A stretch of DNA of 64,000 nucleotides from Streptomyces exfoliatus (GCF_000725545.1 NZ_JNZP01000021.1:1-64000), one strand, 5' to 3'; positions 23,772 through 33,231 are shown, counted from the stretch's first letter. Numbers and translations: made by a program. The notes: generated by a model not told the origin, from the letters alone.

Positions 23772-24574
23772 GCGTAGGCCGCCGCGCGGTGGTCACGGCC
23801 GGGGCGGGCCTCGCGCTCGCCCTGGCCGGGGCATCCCCGGCCCGTTCCCAAGGACACCCCTCCATGCGCACCCTCTTCATCGCGGGCGACTCCACGGCCG
23901 CCCAGAAGTACGCCGACGCCGCGCCCGAGACCGGCTGGGGCATGGCCCTCCCGTTCTTCCTGCACCGGGACGTCCGGGTCTCCAACCACGCGGTCAACGG
24001 GCGCAGCACCAAGAGCTTCCTCGACGAGGGACGGCTCGACGCGATCCTGGCGGCGATCCGCCCCGGCGACCTGCTCCTGGTCCAGTTCGGACACAACGAC
24101 CAGAAGACCGCCGACCCCACCCGCTACACCGAGCCCTGGTCGACCTACCAGGACAACCTGCGGGTCTTCGTCGAGGGCGCGCGCTCCCGCGGCGCGCTCC
24201 CGGTGCTCGCCACCTCCGTCGAGCGGCGGAAGTTCGCCGCGGACGGGACCGCGCTGCGCACCCACGGCGCCTACCCGGCGGCGATGCGCGAGGTGGCGCA
24301 CGCCTCCGACGTGCCGCTCCTCGACATCGAGGCGCTGTCGCTCGACCTGTGGCAGGGGCTCGGCCCCGAGACCACCAAGACGTACTTCAACTGGACCGCG
24401 ACCGAGCAGGACAACACCCACTTCAACCCGCCGGGCGCGATCGCCGTGGCCCGGCTCGTCACCGCGGAACTGCTCCGCACCCGCGTCCTGACCCCCCGCG
24501 AGACCCGGCGCGTGGAGGACGACGTCCCCGCCGACCGGATCACCTGGCCCGCACCCGAGGAGACCCGTTCGTGA
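23768..24574 (+). CDS. Rhamnogalacturonan acetylesterase-like SGNH hydrolase (CE12)
   Basis: A 268-residue secreted SGNH esterase. A short signal sequence (GRRAVVTAGAGLALALAGASPA) precedes the catalytic blocks: Ser42 in FIAGDSTAAQKY, the GHNDQKT block III and the Asp/His pair in DNTHFNPPGA. It removes acetyl groups from rhamnogalacturonan or pectin so that the lyases can act. GTG start coupled to the lipoprotein; stop coupled to the pectate lyase. A second member of the family is encoded at 35988-37037. Confidence 0.88.
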   Translation: MSVGRRAVVTAGAGLALALAGASPARSQGHPSMRTLFIAGDSTAAQKYADAAPETGWGMALPFFLHRDVRVSNHAVNGRSTKSFLDEGRLDAILAAIRPGDLLLVQFGHNDQKTADPTRYTEPWSTYQDNLRVFVEGARSRGALPVLATSVERRKFAADGTALRTHGAYPAAMREVAHASDVPLLDIEALSLDLWQGLGPETTKTYFNWTATEQDNTHFNPPGAIAVARLVTAELLRTRVLTPRETRRVEDDVPADRITWPAPEETRS

Positions 24575-25869
24575 ACAGACGCAGCAAGCAGCTGGGCCTG
24601 GTGGCCGCGACCGCCCTGGTCCTGACCGTCACCGCCCCCGCGGCCGGCGCGCACGCCGGCCACCGGCCCGGCGCCGACCTGGCCCGCGCGACCCTGCCCG
24701 CCGGTGACGGCTGGGCGTCCGCCGGGACCGGCACGACCGGCGGGGCCGCCGCCGACGCCTCCCGGGTCTTCACCGTCACCACCTGGGAGGAGCTCCGGGC
24801 CGCGCTCGCCGTACCGGGCACCGAGCCGCGGATCGTCAAGGTGGTGGGCACGCTCGACGCCACCGCCGCCGGCTGCGCCGCCTTCGAGGCCCCCGGCTAC
24901 GACTTCGCCCGCTACCTCGCCGACTACGACCCGGCCGTCTGGGGGTACGAGAACGAGGTCAGCGGCCCCCAGGAGGAGCTGCGGGCGGCGTCGGCGACCG
25001 CCCAGGGCCTGGCGATCAAGGTCAAGGTGCCCGCGAACACCACGATCGTCGGGGTCGGCAGGAACGCCGGGATCACCGGCGGCAGCCTCCAGGTGCAGGG
25101 CGTCGACAACGTCGTGGTCCGCAACCTCACCCTGGAGAGCCCGCTCGACTGCTTCCCGCAGTGGGACCCGACGGACGGCGCCACCGGGGCGTGGAACTCG
25201 GAGTACGACAGCCTCGTCGTGTACGGCTCCACCCACGTGTGGATCGACCACAACACCTTCACCGACGGGGCCACCCCGGACAGTTCGCTGCCCTCCTACT
25301 ACGGCGAGGTGTACCAGCAGCACGACGGCGAGGTGGACGTCGTGCGGGGCGCGAACCTGGTGACCATCTCCTGGAACGTGTTCACCGACCACGACAAGAC
25401 CCTGATGATCGGCAACAGCGACAGCGCGGGCGCCACGGACCGGGGCAAGCTGCGGGTCACCCTGCACCACAACCTCTTCGACAACGTGGTCGAGCGGGCG
25501 CCCCGGGTCCGCTTCGGTCAGGTCGACGCGTACAACAACCACTTCGTGGTCCCGGACGGCCCGTACGTGTACAGCCTGGGCATCGGGCAGGAGTCCCAGC
25601 TGGTCGCGGAGAAGAACGCGTTCACGCTCGCCGCGAGCGTCCCGGCCGGGAAGATCCTGAAGAAGTGGAAGGACGCCCCCGTCACCACGGCGGGCAACTA
25701 CGTGAACGGCGCGCCGGTGGACCTGCTCGCCGTCCACAACGAGCAGTACCCCGAGGAGCTGCTGCGGGCCGACGCGGGCTGGACCCCCGTCCTGCGGCCC
25801 CGGGTCGACCACCCGAGGGCCGTGCCGGGGATCGTCGACCACCGCGCGGGCGCGGGCCGACTGCGCTGA
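24571..25869 (+). CDS. Secreted pectate lyase (PL1)
   Basis: A 432-residue right-handed beta-helix lyase with a signal peptide (cleavage near PAAGA/HAG). The family features are VWIDHNTFTDG, the calcium-site region HDGEVDVVRG, TDHDKTLMIGNSD and the catalytic arginine motif ERAPRVRFGQ. It cleaves de-esterified homogalacturonan by beta-elimination. It resembles the lyase at 30661-32043 over most of its length, including the GAGRLR end, so the two are paralogs placed in different transcription units. GTG start coupled to CE12. Confidence 0.93.
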   Translation: MNRRSKQLGLVAATALVLTVTAPAAGAHAGHRPGADLARATLPAGDGWASAGTGTTGGAAADASRVFTVTTWEELRAALAVPGTEPRIVKVVGTLDATAAGCAAFEAPGYDFARYLADYDPAVWGYENEVSGPQEELRAASATAQGLAIKVKVPANTTIVGVGRNAGITGGSLQVQGVDNVVVRNLTLESPLDCFPQWDPTDGATGAWNSEYDSLVVYGSTHVWIDHNTFTDGATPDSSLPSYYGEVYQQHDGEVDVVRGANLVTISWNVFTDHDKTLMIGNSDSAGATDRGKLRVTLHHNLFDNVVERAPRVRFGQVDAYNNHFVVPDGPYVYSLGIGQESQLVAEKNAFTLAASVPAGKILKKWKDAPVTTAGNYVNGAPVDLLAVHNEQYPEELLRADAGWTPVLRPRVDHPRAVPGIVDHRAGAGRLR

Positions 25870-25890
25870 ACCGTTCCTGCCGTACCCCGT

Positions 25891-25920
25891 GGGGAGTCCG
25901 GGTCCGCTCCCGGACTCCCC
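25891..25920. terminator. Hairpin between pectate lyase and pectin methylesterase
   Basis: Perfect 12-bp stem (25891-25902 with 25909-25920) and 6-nt loop, 21 nt after the pectate lyase stop. It ends the string of overlapping genes and probably acts as terminator or as an attenuator that lowers pectin methylesterase expression. Confidence 0.7.
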
Positions 25921-25957
25921 CTCTCCGCCTTCACCCGACCAGCGAAGGAGCACCCGT

Positions 25958-27103
25958 ATGCCCTCGCACGACCCCCGGGCCGTCCTCGGCCGCCGCGTCC
26001 TGCTCACCGCCGGGGCCGGCGCGGCCCTCGCGCTCGCCCTGCCGACCGCGTCGGCGTCCGCCTCCACGTCGGCTTCCACACCCCTGAACTCCCCCTTCGG
26101 CCGGTACGGTTCACCGGCCGCCCGCCGGGACGCCCGGACCCTGTACGTGCATCCCGGCGGCCTCGGCGACCACACCACCGTGCAGGCGGCGGTCACCGCC
26201 GCGAGCGGTTCCGGCTGGACCCTGGTGCTCGCCGCCGGCACGTACCGGGAGACGGTCGCGGTGAGCACGGCCCGTACGGGCATGACGTGGATCGGAGCGA
26301 CCGGCGACCCGAAGGACGTCGTCGTCGTGTACGACAACGCGGCCGGCACACCGCGCCCCGGGGGCGGCACGTACGGCACCTCCGGTTCGGCGACCACCAC
26401 CGTCCAGGCGGACGGCTTCACCGCCCACGGGGTCACCTTCGCCAACGACTTCCTCCGCACCGACCTGCCCGGCAACCCCGGCACCCAGGCGGTGGCGATC
26501 AAGGTGCAGGGCGACCGTTCGGCGTTCTTCCACTGCCGCTTCCTCGGCCACCAGGACACCCTGTACGCCGACTCCATGGCCCTGTCGGCCTTCGCCCGCC
26601 AGTACTTCACGCACTGCTACGTCGAGGGCGACGTCGACTTCGTCTTCGGCCGGGCCACCGCGGTGTTCGAGCACTGCCACTTCCGTACGCTGCTCCGCAC
26701 GGACCTGGCGGGCGCCCCGCACGGGTTCGTCTTCGCCCCGTCGACGGCGGGCGCCAACCCGTACGGGTTCCTCGCCTCCCGCTGCCGGGTCACCAGCGAG
26801 GCCCCGGACGGCTACTACAAGCTGGCCAGGCCGTGGGTGCCGAGTTCCGACCTCACCGCCTGGCCGTCCCTCGTCGTGCGGGACAGCGTCCTCGGCGCGG
26901 GCGTCGACGCCGTCGCCCCGTACGCGAACATGCGCGAGGCCCACCCCTGGCAGGCGCAGCGCTTCGCCGAGTACCGCAACGCCGGCCGGGGCGCGGAGGT
27001 CACCGTCCCGGAGAACCGTCCCCAGCTCGGGGAGACCCGGGCCGCGTCCGCGACCCGGTCGGTGTACCTCGGCGACTGGGACCCGCGGCGGCTTCTCGCC
27101 TGA
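25958..27103 (+). CDS. Secreted pectin methylesterase (CE8)
   Basis: A 381-residue pectinesterase that demethylates homogalacturonan for the pectate lyases. All family blocks are visible: GTYRE, QAVAIKVQGD, GHQDTLY (catalytic Asp), GDVDFVFG (nucleophile Asp) and LARPW with the conserved Arg. A Tat-like signal (GRRVLLTAGAGAALALALPTA) begins the protein. The ATG follows a strong GAAGGAG site by 7 nt. It is separated from the lyase by the hairpin at 25891 and may be partly independent. Confidence 0.93.
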   Translation: MPSHDPRAVLGRRVLLTAGAGAALALALPTASASASTSASTPLNSPFGRYGSPAARRDARTLYVHPGGLGDHTTVQAAVTAASGSGWTLVLAAGTYRETVAVSTARTGMTWIGATGDPKDVVVVYDNAAGTPRPGGGTYGTSGSATTTVQADGFTAHGVTFANDFLRTDLPGNPGTQAVAIKVQGDRSAFFHCRFLGHQDTLYADSMALSAFARQYFTHCYVEGDVDFVFGRATAVFEHCHFRTLLRTDLAGAPHGFVFAPSTAGANPYGFLASRCRVTSEAPDGYYKLARPWVPSSDLTAWPSLVVRDSVLGAGVDAVAPYANMREAHPWQAQRFAEYRNAGRGAEVTVPENRPQLGETRAASATRSVYLGDWDPRRLLA

Positions 27104-27119
27104 CGGGACGGCCCTTCCA

Positions 27120-27162
27120 CGGGCGGAGTCCATTCTCGGGCGGAGGCCTTTCACGGGCGGAG
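27120..27162. repeat. Three CGGGCGGAG repeats with 17-bp period
   Basis: CGGGCGGAG starts at 27120, 27137 and 27154 in the short gap and the last codons between the convergent pectinesterase and carboxylesterase genes. It may be replication slippage or a short spacer; no hairpin terminator is obvious here. Confidence 0.5.
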
Positions 27163-28656
27163 GACGGGGAACCCCGCCTCCGCCCAGAGGGCGCGGACGG
27201 CGGGGGCCGGCTCGCCGGCGGGATCGCCGTCCGCGGTCCAGGTGTGGGCCGGGGCGGCGGATTCGCCGGCCTGCCGCCAGCCCGGGTCGCCGGTGGCGGC
27301 GAAGTCGGCCCACGCGCGCACCATGCGGCGCGAGAGGTCGTGGTCGGCGGCGCTGGGGGCGCCTCCGACGAGGAAGGACAGGGCGTCGTTCCCGACGTTG
27401 CCGAAGGCGAAGGGGATGTCGGCGCAGTGCCAGGCCCGCACATCCCCGTGCGGTCCGGTGCGCCGGCGGTCGAACCGCGACAGGAACGCCCTGCCGCCCG
27501 CGCGGGCGTGCTGCTCGACGAGCCGGTGGGCGTACTCCACGAAGAGCAGGTCGCCGAAGACGGTGAGGTAGGTGTCGGTCACGGGGGCGGCGGGCATCGC
27601 GGCGCGATAGCCCGCCACCAGGCCGTCGGGGAGCCCGAAGTCCGCGGCGAAGCGGTCGAGGCGTTCGTCGGTGGTGACCTTCGCGCAGCTGCCGACGGCG
27701 TCGAACAGCCAGTACTCCTCCGTGGTGTGGCAGACGAGCAGGTCCACGTCCCGGGTGAGACCCGCGGCCATGCCCGTGAGGGGATCGGTGGGCAGCACGT
27801 CGCCGTCGAGGACGGGGGCGTAGAGCGAGGGGTCGTAGTGCCGGGACCCGGAGTGGGGGTCGTGCCGGTAGGCGTCCACGACCCGGTCGGAGGCGATGAG
27901 CAGGGCCTGCGGGGTGGCGGATGCCAGACCTTCGGGGGTGGCGGGGCAGCCCGCCGCGGCGGCGACCTCGCGGGTGGTCGCGGCGGCGACGTCGAGCGGG
28001 TGGCAGGGGCTGGCGGGGCTGTGGGCGACGGCGCGGTGGAAGAGGCCGCGGGCGCGGTCCATCACCATCAGGCAGGCGACGGAAGCGGCTCCCGAGGAGT
28101 GGCCGGCGAGGGTGACGTTGCCGGGGTCGCCGCCGAACGCGGCGATGTTGTCCCGGACCCAGCGGAGGGCCGCGACCTGGTCGAGGAGGCCGCGGTTGTC
28201 GGGGTGGGTGTCTCCCCCCGCCGCGGGGACGTGGCCGAAGCCTTCGAAGCCGAGCCGGTAGTTGAGGGTGACGACGACCAGACCGGCGCGGGCGAGGGCG
28301 ACGCCGTCGAAGTCGGGCTGGGCCGACGATCCGAAGGTGTAGGCACCGCCGTGGAGCCAGACCAGGACGGGCAGCGAGCCGCCGCCGTCCGGGGCGGGGG
28401 TCCACAGGTTGACGGTGAGGATGTCCTCGTCACCGGGGGACCACGTGGGCGAGCCGGGCAGCTCCGCCGACTGTGGGGCGATCGGACCGTGGGCCGTGCA
28501 GTCGCGCACGCCGGCCCAGTCGGCCGCCGGGGCGGGCTCCCGGAACCGGAGGGCGCCGAACGGCGGTGCGGCGTAGGGGATTCCGAGCACGGCGACCACG
28601 TCGGCGGACGCCCGGAAGCCCCGTACCGCACCGCGTGTCGTCTGGAAGATGTCCAT
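27151..28656 (-). CDS. Type-B carboxylesterase
   Basis: A 501-residue alpha/beta hydrolase of the acetylcholinesterase/para-nitrobenzyl esterase group. Landmarks are the oxyanion HGGAYTFG, nucleophile Ser in LAGHSSGAASV near residue 188, and a C-terminal WHCADIPFAFG containing the catalytic His. No signal peptide is seen, so it is cytoplasmic and might remove acyl groups from imported fragments. A TTGACA-N19-CATGAT promoter lies upstream. Whether it belongs to the pectin pathway is a guess from location. Confidence 0.88.
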   Translation of the reverse strand: MDIFQTTRGAVRGFRASADVVAVLGIPYAAPPFGALRFREPAPAADWAGVRDCTAHGPIAPQSAELPGSPTWSPGDEDILTVNLWTPAPDGGGSLPVLVWLHGGAYTFGSSAQPDFDGVALARAGLVVVTLNYRLGFEGFGHVPAAGGDTHPDNRGLLDQVAALRWVRDNIAAFGGDPGNVTLAGHSSGAASVACLMVMDRARGLFHRAVAHSPASPCHPLDVAAATTREVAAAAGCPATPEGLASATPQALLIASDRVVDAYRHDPHSGSRHYDPSLYAPVLDGDVLPTDPLTGMAAGLTRDVDLLVCHTTEEYWLFDAVGSCAKVTTDERLDRFAADFGLPDGLVAGYRAAMPAAPVTDTYLTVFGDLLFVEYAHRLVEQHARAGGRAFLSRFDRRRTGPHGDVRAWHCADIPFAFGNVGNDALSFLVGGAPSAADHDLSRRMVRAWADFAATGDPGWRQAGESAAPAHTWTADGDPAGEPAPAVRALWAEAGFPVLRP

Positions 28657-28700
28657 GGGCGCAGCCTGCCACCGCGCCCCTGACCGGCACCAACACCAAG

Positions 28701-28731
28701 ATCATGACGATTCACTCACGACCGGTGTCAA
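28701..28731 (-). promoter_or_regulatory. Possible promoter of carboxylesterase gene
   Basis: On the minus strand TTGACA (28731-28726) and CATGAT (28706-28701) stand 19 bp apart, about 45 bp before the ATG. The -35 is perfect and the spacing slightly long. Confidence 0.4.
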
Positions 28732-28747
28732 TGCCGGGGCGCGGGCG

Positions 28748-30427
28748 TCAGGGCAGCAGGTCGACGCAGTCGATCGCCGTGCCCGGGTTGAGGAAGCCGC
28801 TGCCGGTGGAGCCGCTGACGACGTTCAGCCTGAGGACGTTGTACTGGCTCGGATCCGTCTTCCAGGCGCTCGCCGGGACGACGTACGTGAAGGTGTGGTT
28901 GTTGCCCCGGTAGGAGCCGTTGGTGAGGGAGCGGGTCGAGGGCTGGGCCGGGGGCGAGGGGATCGCGGAGACCCAGTCGTTGACGGTGACCTGCGGGCGG
29001 CCGTTGAGGAAGGCGGTGGTGACCCCGATGCGCAGGGTGTGGGCGGCGGCGGCCTGGGCGGCGGTGAGCCGGAAGTACACCAGGATGCCGTCGTTGACGC
29101 CCTTCCAGAGGTAGCAGGGGAAGGAGGCGGCGACGTCGCCGCCGCCGAGGACGACGTTCCCGGTCCACGAGGCGGCGCGGACGTCGGCCGGGTGGGCGTA
29201 CGTCATGAGGGCGGCGTTCTTGAACCCGGCGGGGGTGCCGTTCCAGTCGCCGATCCGCCAGAGCGCGGGGGCGGTGCTCGGGTCGTTGGTGAGGGTGATC
29301 GTGTGGAGGGCGGTGGCGGCACCGGCCGTCACGCTCACCGTGCCCGTGTGGACGGCGAGTTCGCCCTTGTACACGGTGAGGGTGTACGTGCCGGGGAGCA
29401 TGCCCCGGCAGGAGAAGGCGCCGGTTCCCGCGGCGGCACGGGCCCAGTACTGCGCGTCGGCGTTGGCGAAGCCGACGGTGTACTCGTGTCCCGCGGCCAT
29501 GCCCTGGAGCCCGACGCCCGCGACCCGGCCCCGGCCCGCGGCGCCCACCCAGCCGGGGATGCCGAGGCCGTCGACCCAGCGCGTGTCGTGGTTCGCGGCG
29601 AAGAGGGCGGGGTCGGGGGTGCCGCCGTCGGTGAAGGCGAGCAGGTACGGCCCCTGGAGGCCCAAGCGCATCGGCTCCGTCTGCGACTGGTTGTAGTGGA
29701 GGATCTCGTACAGGCCGACGCCGAGTTCGTTGGAGTGGCGGAGCAGGGAGCGGTAGAAGGGGCCGCCCGAGGCCTTCTCGTGGTTGGAGCGGACCATCCA
29801 GAGACCGGCCGATCCTGTGGTGTACCCGATGTGGTCGTAGTCCATGACGCGGACGCCGGAGTAGTGCTTGGAGCGGGTCTGCCCGTCGGCGCGCTGCCAG
29901 ACGTCGCCGGCCTCGATGACGGTGTCGGCGCCCTCCACCCAGGAGTCGGGTCCTTCGTTCGGGAAGATGCCGGGCTTGAGGCGGGCGATGAAGCGGGTGG
30001 CCGTGAAGGACGTGTCGGCCTTGTCGGTCCACAGGTAGACGTTGTTCAGGCCGGCGCGGGCCGCCAGGTAGTGGCGGAGCGTGCCGTGGACGACGGTGAC
30101 GAGGACGGTGGAGCCGGTCTGCGCGAGGGTGACGGTGGAGGCGCCGAGGCCCGACTCGACGTGCGAGTGCTTGCCGCCGTACCCCTCGTACTCCCGGCCC
30201 TTGTAGACGAGGGAGGTGAGGTCGCCGGTCGACTTGGAGATCTTGAAGACCAGTCCGGCGCCGGTGTCGACGACGTACTGGCCGCCGTCGTCGCTCCAGC
30301 CGAAGCCGGCGGCGGAGGCGGTGCCGGGCGCGGGCCCGCCGGTGGCGGCGACGGCCGTGCCGGCCACGGCGGCCCCGAGGAGGGTACGGCGGCGCAGGGG
30401 CTGTGCGGAGGTGTCGTACGGGTTCAT
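28748..30427 (-). CDS. Secreted rhamnogalacturonan endolyase (PL4)
   Basis: A 559-residue lyase that cleaves the rhamnogalacturonan I backbone. The text closely follows fungal rhamnogalacturonase B: the catalytic super-sandwich (about 40-290; SKSTGDLTSLVYKG, HVESGLGASTVT, FIARLKPGIFPNEGP), a fibronectin-III-like middle domain (about 300-380) and a C-terminal jelly-roll CBM-like domain beginning at LWRIGDWNG. A Tat signal (LRRRTLLGAA) precedes it. Start chosen at ATG 30427 with GAAGGAG about 10 nt before. Overlapping LacI palindromes at 30501-30515 lie about 75 bp upstream. Confidence 0.93.
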   Translation of the reverse strand: MNPYDTSAQPLRRRTLLGAAVAGTAVAATGGPAPGTASAAGFGWSDDGGQYVVDTGAGLVFKISKSTGDLTSLVYKGREYEGYGGKHSHVESGLGASTVTLAQTGSTVLVTVVHGTLRHYLAARAGLNNVYLWTDKADTSFTATRFIARLKPGIFPNEGPDSWVEGADTVIEAGDVWQRADGQTRSKHYSGVRVMDYDHIGYTTGSAGLWMVRSNHEKASGGPFYRSLLRHSNELGVGLYEILHYNQSQTEPMRLGLQGPYLLAFTDGGTPDPALFAANHDTRWVDGLGIPGWVGAAGRGRVAGVGLQGMAAGHEYTVGFANADAQYWARAAAGTGAFSCRGMLPGTYTLTVYKGELAVHTGTVSVTAGAATALHTITLTNDPSTAPALWRIGDWNGTPAGFKNAALMTYAHPADVRAASWTGNVVLGGGDVAASFPCYLWKGVNDGILVYFRLTAAQAAAAHTLRIGVTTAFLNGRPQVTVNDWVSAIPSPPAQPSTRSLTNGSYRGNNHTFTYVVPASAWKTDPSQYNVLRLNVVSGSTGSGFLNPGTAIDCVDLLP

Positions 30428-30500
30428 CGGCGTGCGGCTCCTTCGGTGGGCGGTGCGGCTGCCCGTAGGTCGCCACCGTCGGGGGAAGGGTTGCCGGAGT

Positions 30501-30515
30501 GTTTCGAAACGTTTC
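30501..30515. promoter_or_regulatory. Overlapping palindromes GTTTCGAAAC / GAAACGTTTC
   Basis: Two perfect 10-bp palindromes share five bases (30501-30510 and 30506-30515), within a GTGT...ACAC frame. The GAAACGTTTC type is a common LacI-family operator and stands before the PL4 gene; it differs from the GAAGCGCTTC class at two central positions. Confidence 0.6.
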
Positions 30516-30547
30516 ACACGCTCGACGCCCGGGATTTGTGAACGTCG

Positions 30548-30576
30548 TTGACTAAAGGGCGGTCGGCTCCTAGCGT
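30548..30576 (+). promoter_or_regulatory. Promoter of pectate lyase pair (TTGACT-N17-TAGCGT)
   Basis: Strong match to the vegetative Streptomyces promoter: TTGACT 30548-30553, TAGCGT 30571-30576, 17-bp spacing. Predicted start is near 30582, directly before the operator at 30594. Confidence 0.75.
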
Positions 30577-30593
30577 CGTCCCCGTTCCAAGGA

Positions 30594-30606
30594 GAAAGCG
30601 CTTACC
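30594..30606. promoter_or_regulatory. LacI-type operator GAAAGCGCTTACC
   Basis: Lies about 12 bp after the predicted transcription start of the pectate lyase pair, where a bound repressor would block elongation. It is the same class as the sites at 35842 and 43806. Confidence 0.65.
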
Positions 30607-30660
30607 ATCCCGCGCTCACCGCCCTGCTCCGCCGGGACGGATCACAGAGGAGAGAGCACC

Positions 30661-32043
30661 ATGAGAGTCCCCCTCCGCACGCCCGGGGTCCGGCGCGTCG
30701 CCCAACTCGCCGCCGTCGCCTGCCTGGTGACCTGCCTCGCCGCGCCCGCCTCGGCCCACCCCCGCGAGGACCGTCCCGACGTCGGCCGGGACGGCGGCCT
30801 GGCCACCGGCCACGACCTTGGGCGCGACCTCGGGCGTGAGGTGCTCGCCGCCGGGGACGGCTGGGCCGCCGCCGCGGGCGGCACCACGGGCGGAGCCGCC
30901 GCCGATGCCGCCCATGTCCTCACCGTCCGCAACCGCGCCGAACTCGTCCGCGCCCTCGACGGGGCCAGCGCCACCCCGAAGATCATCAAGGTCGTCGGCA
31001 CCATCGACGCCAACACCGACGACGAGGGCCGCAGGCTCTCCTGCGCGGACTACACCACCGGCGGATACGACCTCGACGCCTACGTCCGGGCCTACGACCC
31101 CCGCACCTGGGGCGCGGCGAAGCCCACCGGTCCGCAGGAGGAGGCCCGCAAGGCCTCGGCCGCACGGCAGGCCGAGCGTGTCGTCCTGCCCGTCGGCCCG
31201 AACACCACGATCGTCGGCGTGGGTTCCGACGCGCTGCTGCGCGGCGTGAGCCTCCAGGTCCGGAGCGCGGACAACGTCATCATCCGCAACGTCGAACTGC
31301 GCGACACCTACGACTGCTTCCCCGCCTGGCAGCCCAACTCCGGTGGCCTCGGCGACTGGAAGTCCGACTACGACGCCATCTGGCTGCGCGACGCCACCCA
31401 CGTCTGGGTCGACCACGTCACCCTGAGCGACAAGGGCCGCCCGGACGCGGCGGAACCCACCTACTTCGGCCGCAACCTCCTGCGCCACGACGGACTCCTG
31501 GACGTCACGAACGGCTCCGACCTCGTCACGGTCAGCTGGAGCCGCTTCGCCGACCACGACAAGGCGATGCTGATCGGCAACGGCGACGGCGTGCTGACCG
31601 ACCGGGGGAAACTGCGGGTCACCCTGCACCACAACGAGTTCCGGGGCATCGTGCAGCGGGCGCCGAGGGTCCGCTTCGGACAGGTCCACGTCTACAACAA
31701 CCGGTACGTGGTCCCCGGGGACGCCCACGACTACCGGTACTCGCTGGGGATCTCCACCGAGTCGGCCGTCGTCGCCGAGAACAACGCCTTCACGACGCCG
31801 AACCACGTCGAGGTCGCCGACCTGGTGAAGAGCTGGAACGGCAGCGCCCTCACCCAGCGCGGGAACGTCTTCAACGAGTTCCCGGTCGACCTCCTCGCCG
31901 TCTACAACTCCTACAACTCCGGCAGCGAGCGCGATCTGACGGCCGACACCGGCTGGACCCCCACGCTGCACGGGCCCGTCGACGACGCGCTCCGGGCCGA
32001 CCGCGAGGTCGCCCGCCACGCGGGCGCCGGCCGCCTCCGCTGA
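30661..32043 (+). CDS. Secreted pectate lyase (PL1), paralog of the 24.6-kb enzyme
   Basis: A 460-residue beta-helix lyase with signal peptide ending near PASA/HPRE. The sequence VWVDHVTLSDKG, HDGLLDVTNG, DHDKAMLIGNGD and the catalytic arginine block QRAPRVRFGQ mark family PL1. It shares the GDGWA...GGTTGGAAADA N-terminal text and GAGRLR end with the lyase at 24571. It is first of two lyase genes from a well-defined promoter with a LacI operator. Substrate: polygalacturonate. Confidence 0.93.
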   Translation: MRVPLRTPGVRRVAQLAAVACLVTCLAAPASAHPREDRPDVGRDGGLATGHDLGRDLGREVLAAGDGWAAAAGGTTGGAAADAAHVLTVRNRAELVRALDGASATPKIIKVVGTIDANTDDEGRRLSCADYTTGGYDLDAYVRAYDPRTWGAAKPTGPQEEARKASAARQAERVVLPVGPNTTIVGVGSDALLRGVSLQVRSADNVIIRNVELRDTYDCFPAWQPNSGGLGDWKSDYDAIWLRDATHVWVDHVTLSDKGRPDAAEPTYFGRNLLRHDGLLDVTNGSDLVTVSWSRFADHDKAMLIGNGDGVLTDRGKLRVTLHHNEFRGIVQRAPRVRFGQVHVYNNRYVVPGDAHDYRYSLGISTESAVVAENNAFTTPNHVEVADLVKSWNGSALTQRGNVFNEFPVDLLAVYNSYNSGSERDLTADTGWTPTLHGPVDDALRADREVARHAGAGRLR

Positions 32044-32088
32044 CCCCGCCCCGACCCGCGCACTCCCCCGTCACAGAGGAGCGATCCC

Positions 32089-33204
32089 GTGCCCCGTCCG
32101 ACCTCGTCACTCCCGCGCCCGTCCGCTCCTGGGCGCGGACGTCTCCACGTCCTCATCGCCGGCGCGCTGCTGCTCGCCCTGGCGCCGCTGCATCCCGCGA
32201 GCGCCGCCGACCCCGAACCGACCGGCGCCGAGACCTCCGCACCGGTCGCGGCGGGCGCCGAGCGGTGGTCCGACACCGCGCACGGCTTCGCCTCCCTCGC
32301 CGGTGGCACCACCGGGGGCACGGGCGGCCGGGTCGTCACCGTCACCGACCCGGCCTCGCTCGCCCGGTACGCGGGGGCCGAGGAGCCCTACGTCATCCAG
32401 GTGGCGGGCTCGCTCACCCTGGACCCCTTCGGCACCGAGATCACCGTCGCCTCGGACAAGACCGTCATCGGCCTGGGCGACTCGGCCGAACTCGTCCACG
32501 GCGGGCTGCACCTCGCCCCCGGTACCCACAACGTCGTCATCCGCAACCTCACCATCCGCGACACGGCGGTCGACGGCGACTGGGACTGCAAGGCGACCGA
32601 CCACGACGGGATCCAGATGGACTCCGTCCATCACGTCTGGATCGACCACAACCGCTTCTCGCGCGTCTGCGACGGCCAGCTCGACATCCGCAAGGACAGC
32701 GAGTACATCACCGTCTCCTACAACCGGTTCGAGGACAACAACAAGACCTTCGGGATCGGATGGACCTCGAACGTCCGCACCCAGATCACCATCGACCACA
32801 ACCTCTTCGCCCGTACCAAGCAGCGCAATCCCTCGGTGGACAACGCCGCCTACGCCCACCTCTTCAACAACCACCTGACGGCGCAGAACGATCCGGCCGA
32901 CCCGGTGTGGACGTACGGGAACTGGTCGCGCGGCCGGACGAAGATGGTCATCGAGAACAGCTACTACGACGGGGTCCAGCACCCGTTCCAGGCCGACGCC
33001 TCCGCCGAACTGGTCCAGCGGGGCTCGATCCTGAGGAACACCAGCGGCCGGCACGACACCTGGGGCGCCGCCCTCGACCCGCGCGCCTTCTACGCCTACC
33101 GGCTCGACCCGGCCGCCGCGGTCCCCGCCCTCGTGAACCGCTTCTCCGGCCCGCGGAAGAAGATCGGTGTCCCCGGGGACACCGGCACCCCGGCCGTCGG
33201 CTGA
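32089..33204 (+). CDS. Secreted pectate lyase (PL1), shorter subclass
   Basis: A 371-residue PL1 lyase. The signal peptide ends near PASA/ADPE. The calcium and catalytic region reads DGDWDCKATDHDGIQMD, VWIDHNRFSRVCDGQLD and KQRNPSVDNAAYAHLFNN, which is the shorter PelA-like subclass and different from its two neighbours in the window. GTG start with an AGAGGA site, 45 nt behind the preceding lyase, so they are co-transcribed. It gives the organism lyases with different chain preferences. Confidence 0.92.
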   Translation: MPRPTSSLPRPSAPGRGRLHVLIAGALLLALAPLHPASAADPEPTGAETSAPVAAGAERWSDTAHGFASLAGGTTGGTGGRVVTVTDPASLARYAGAEEPYVIQVAGSLTLDPFGTEITVASDKTVIGLGDSAELVHGGLHLAPGTHNVVIRNLTIRDTAVDGDWDCKATDHDGIQMDSVHHVWIDHNRFSRVCDGQLDIRKDSEYITVSYNRFEDNNKTFGIGWTSNVRTQITIDHNLFARTKQRNPSVDNAAYAHLFNNHLTAQNDPADPVWTYGNWSRGRTKMVIENSYYDGVQHPFQADASAELVQRGSILRNTSGRHDTWGAALDPRAFYAYRLDPAAAVPALVNRFSGPRKKIGVPGDTGTPAVG

Positions 33205-33231
33205 ACCGGACGGCGCCCGCTTCCCGGCCCG

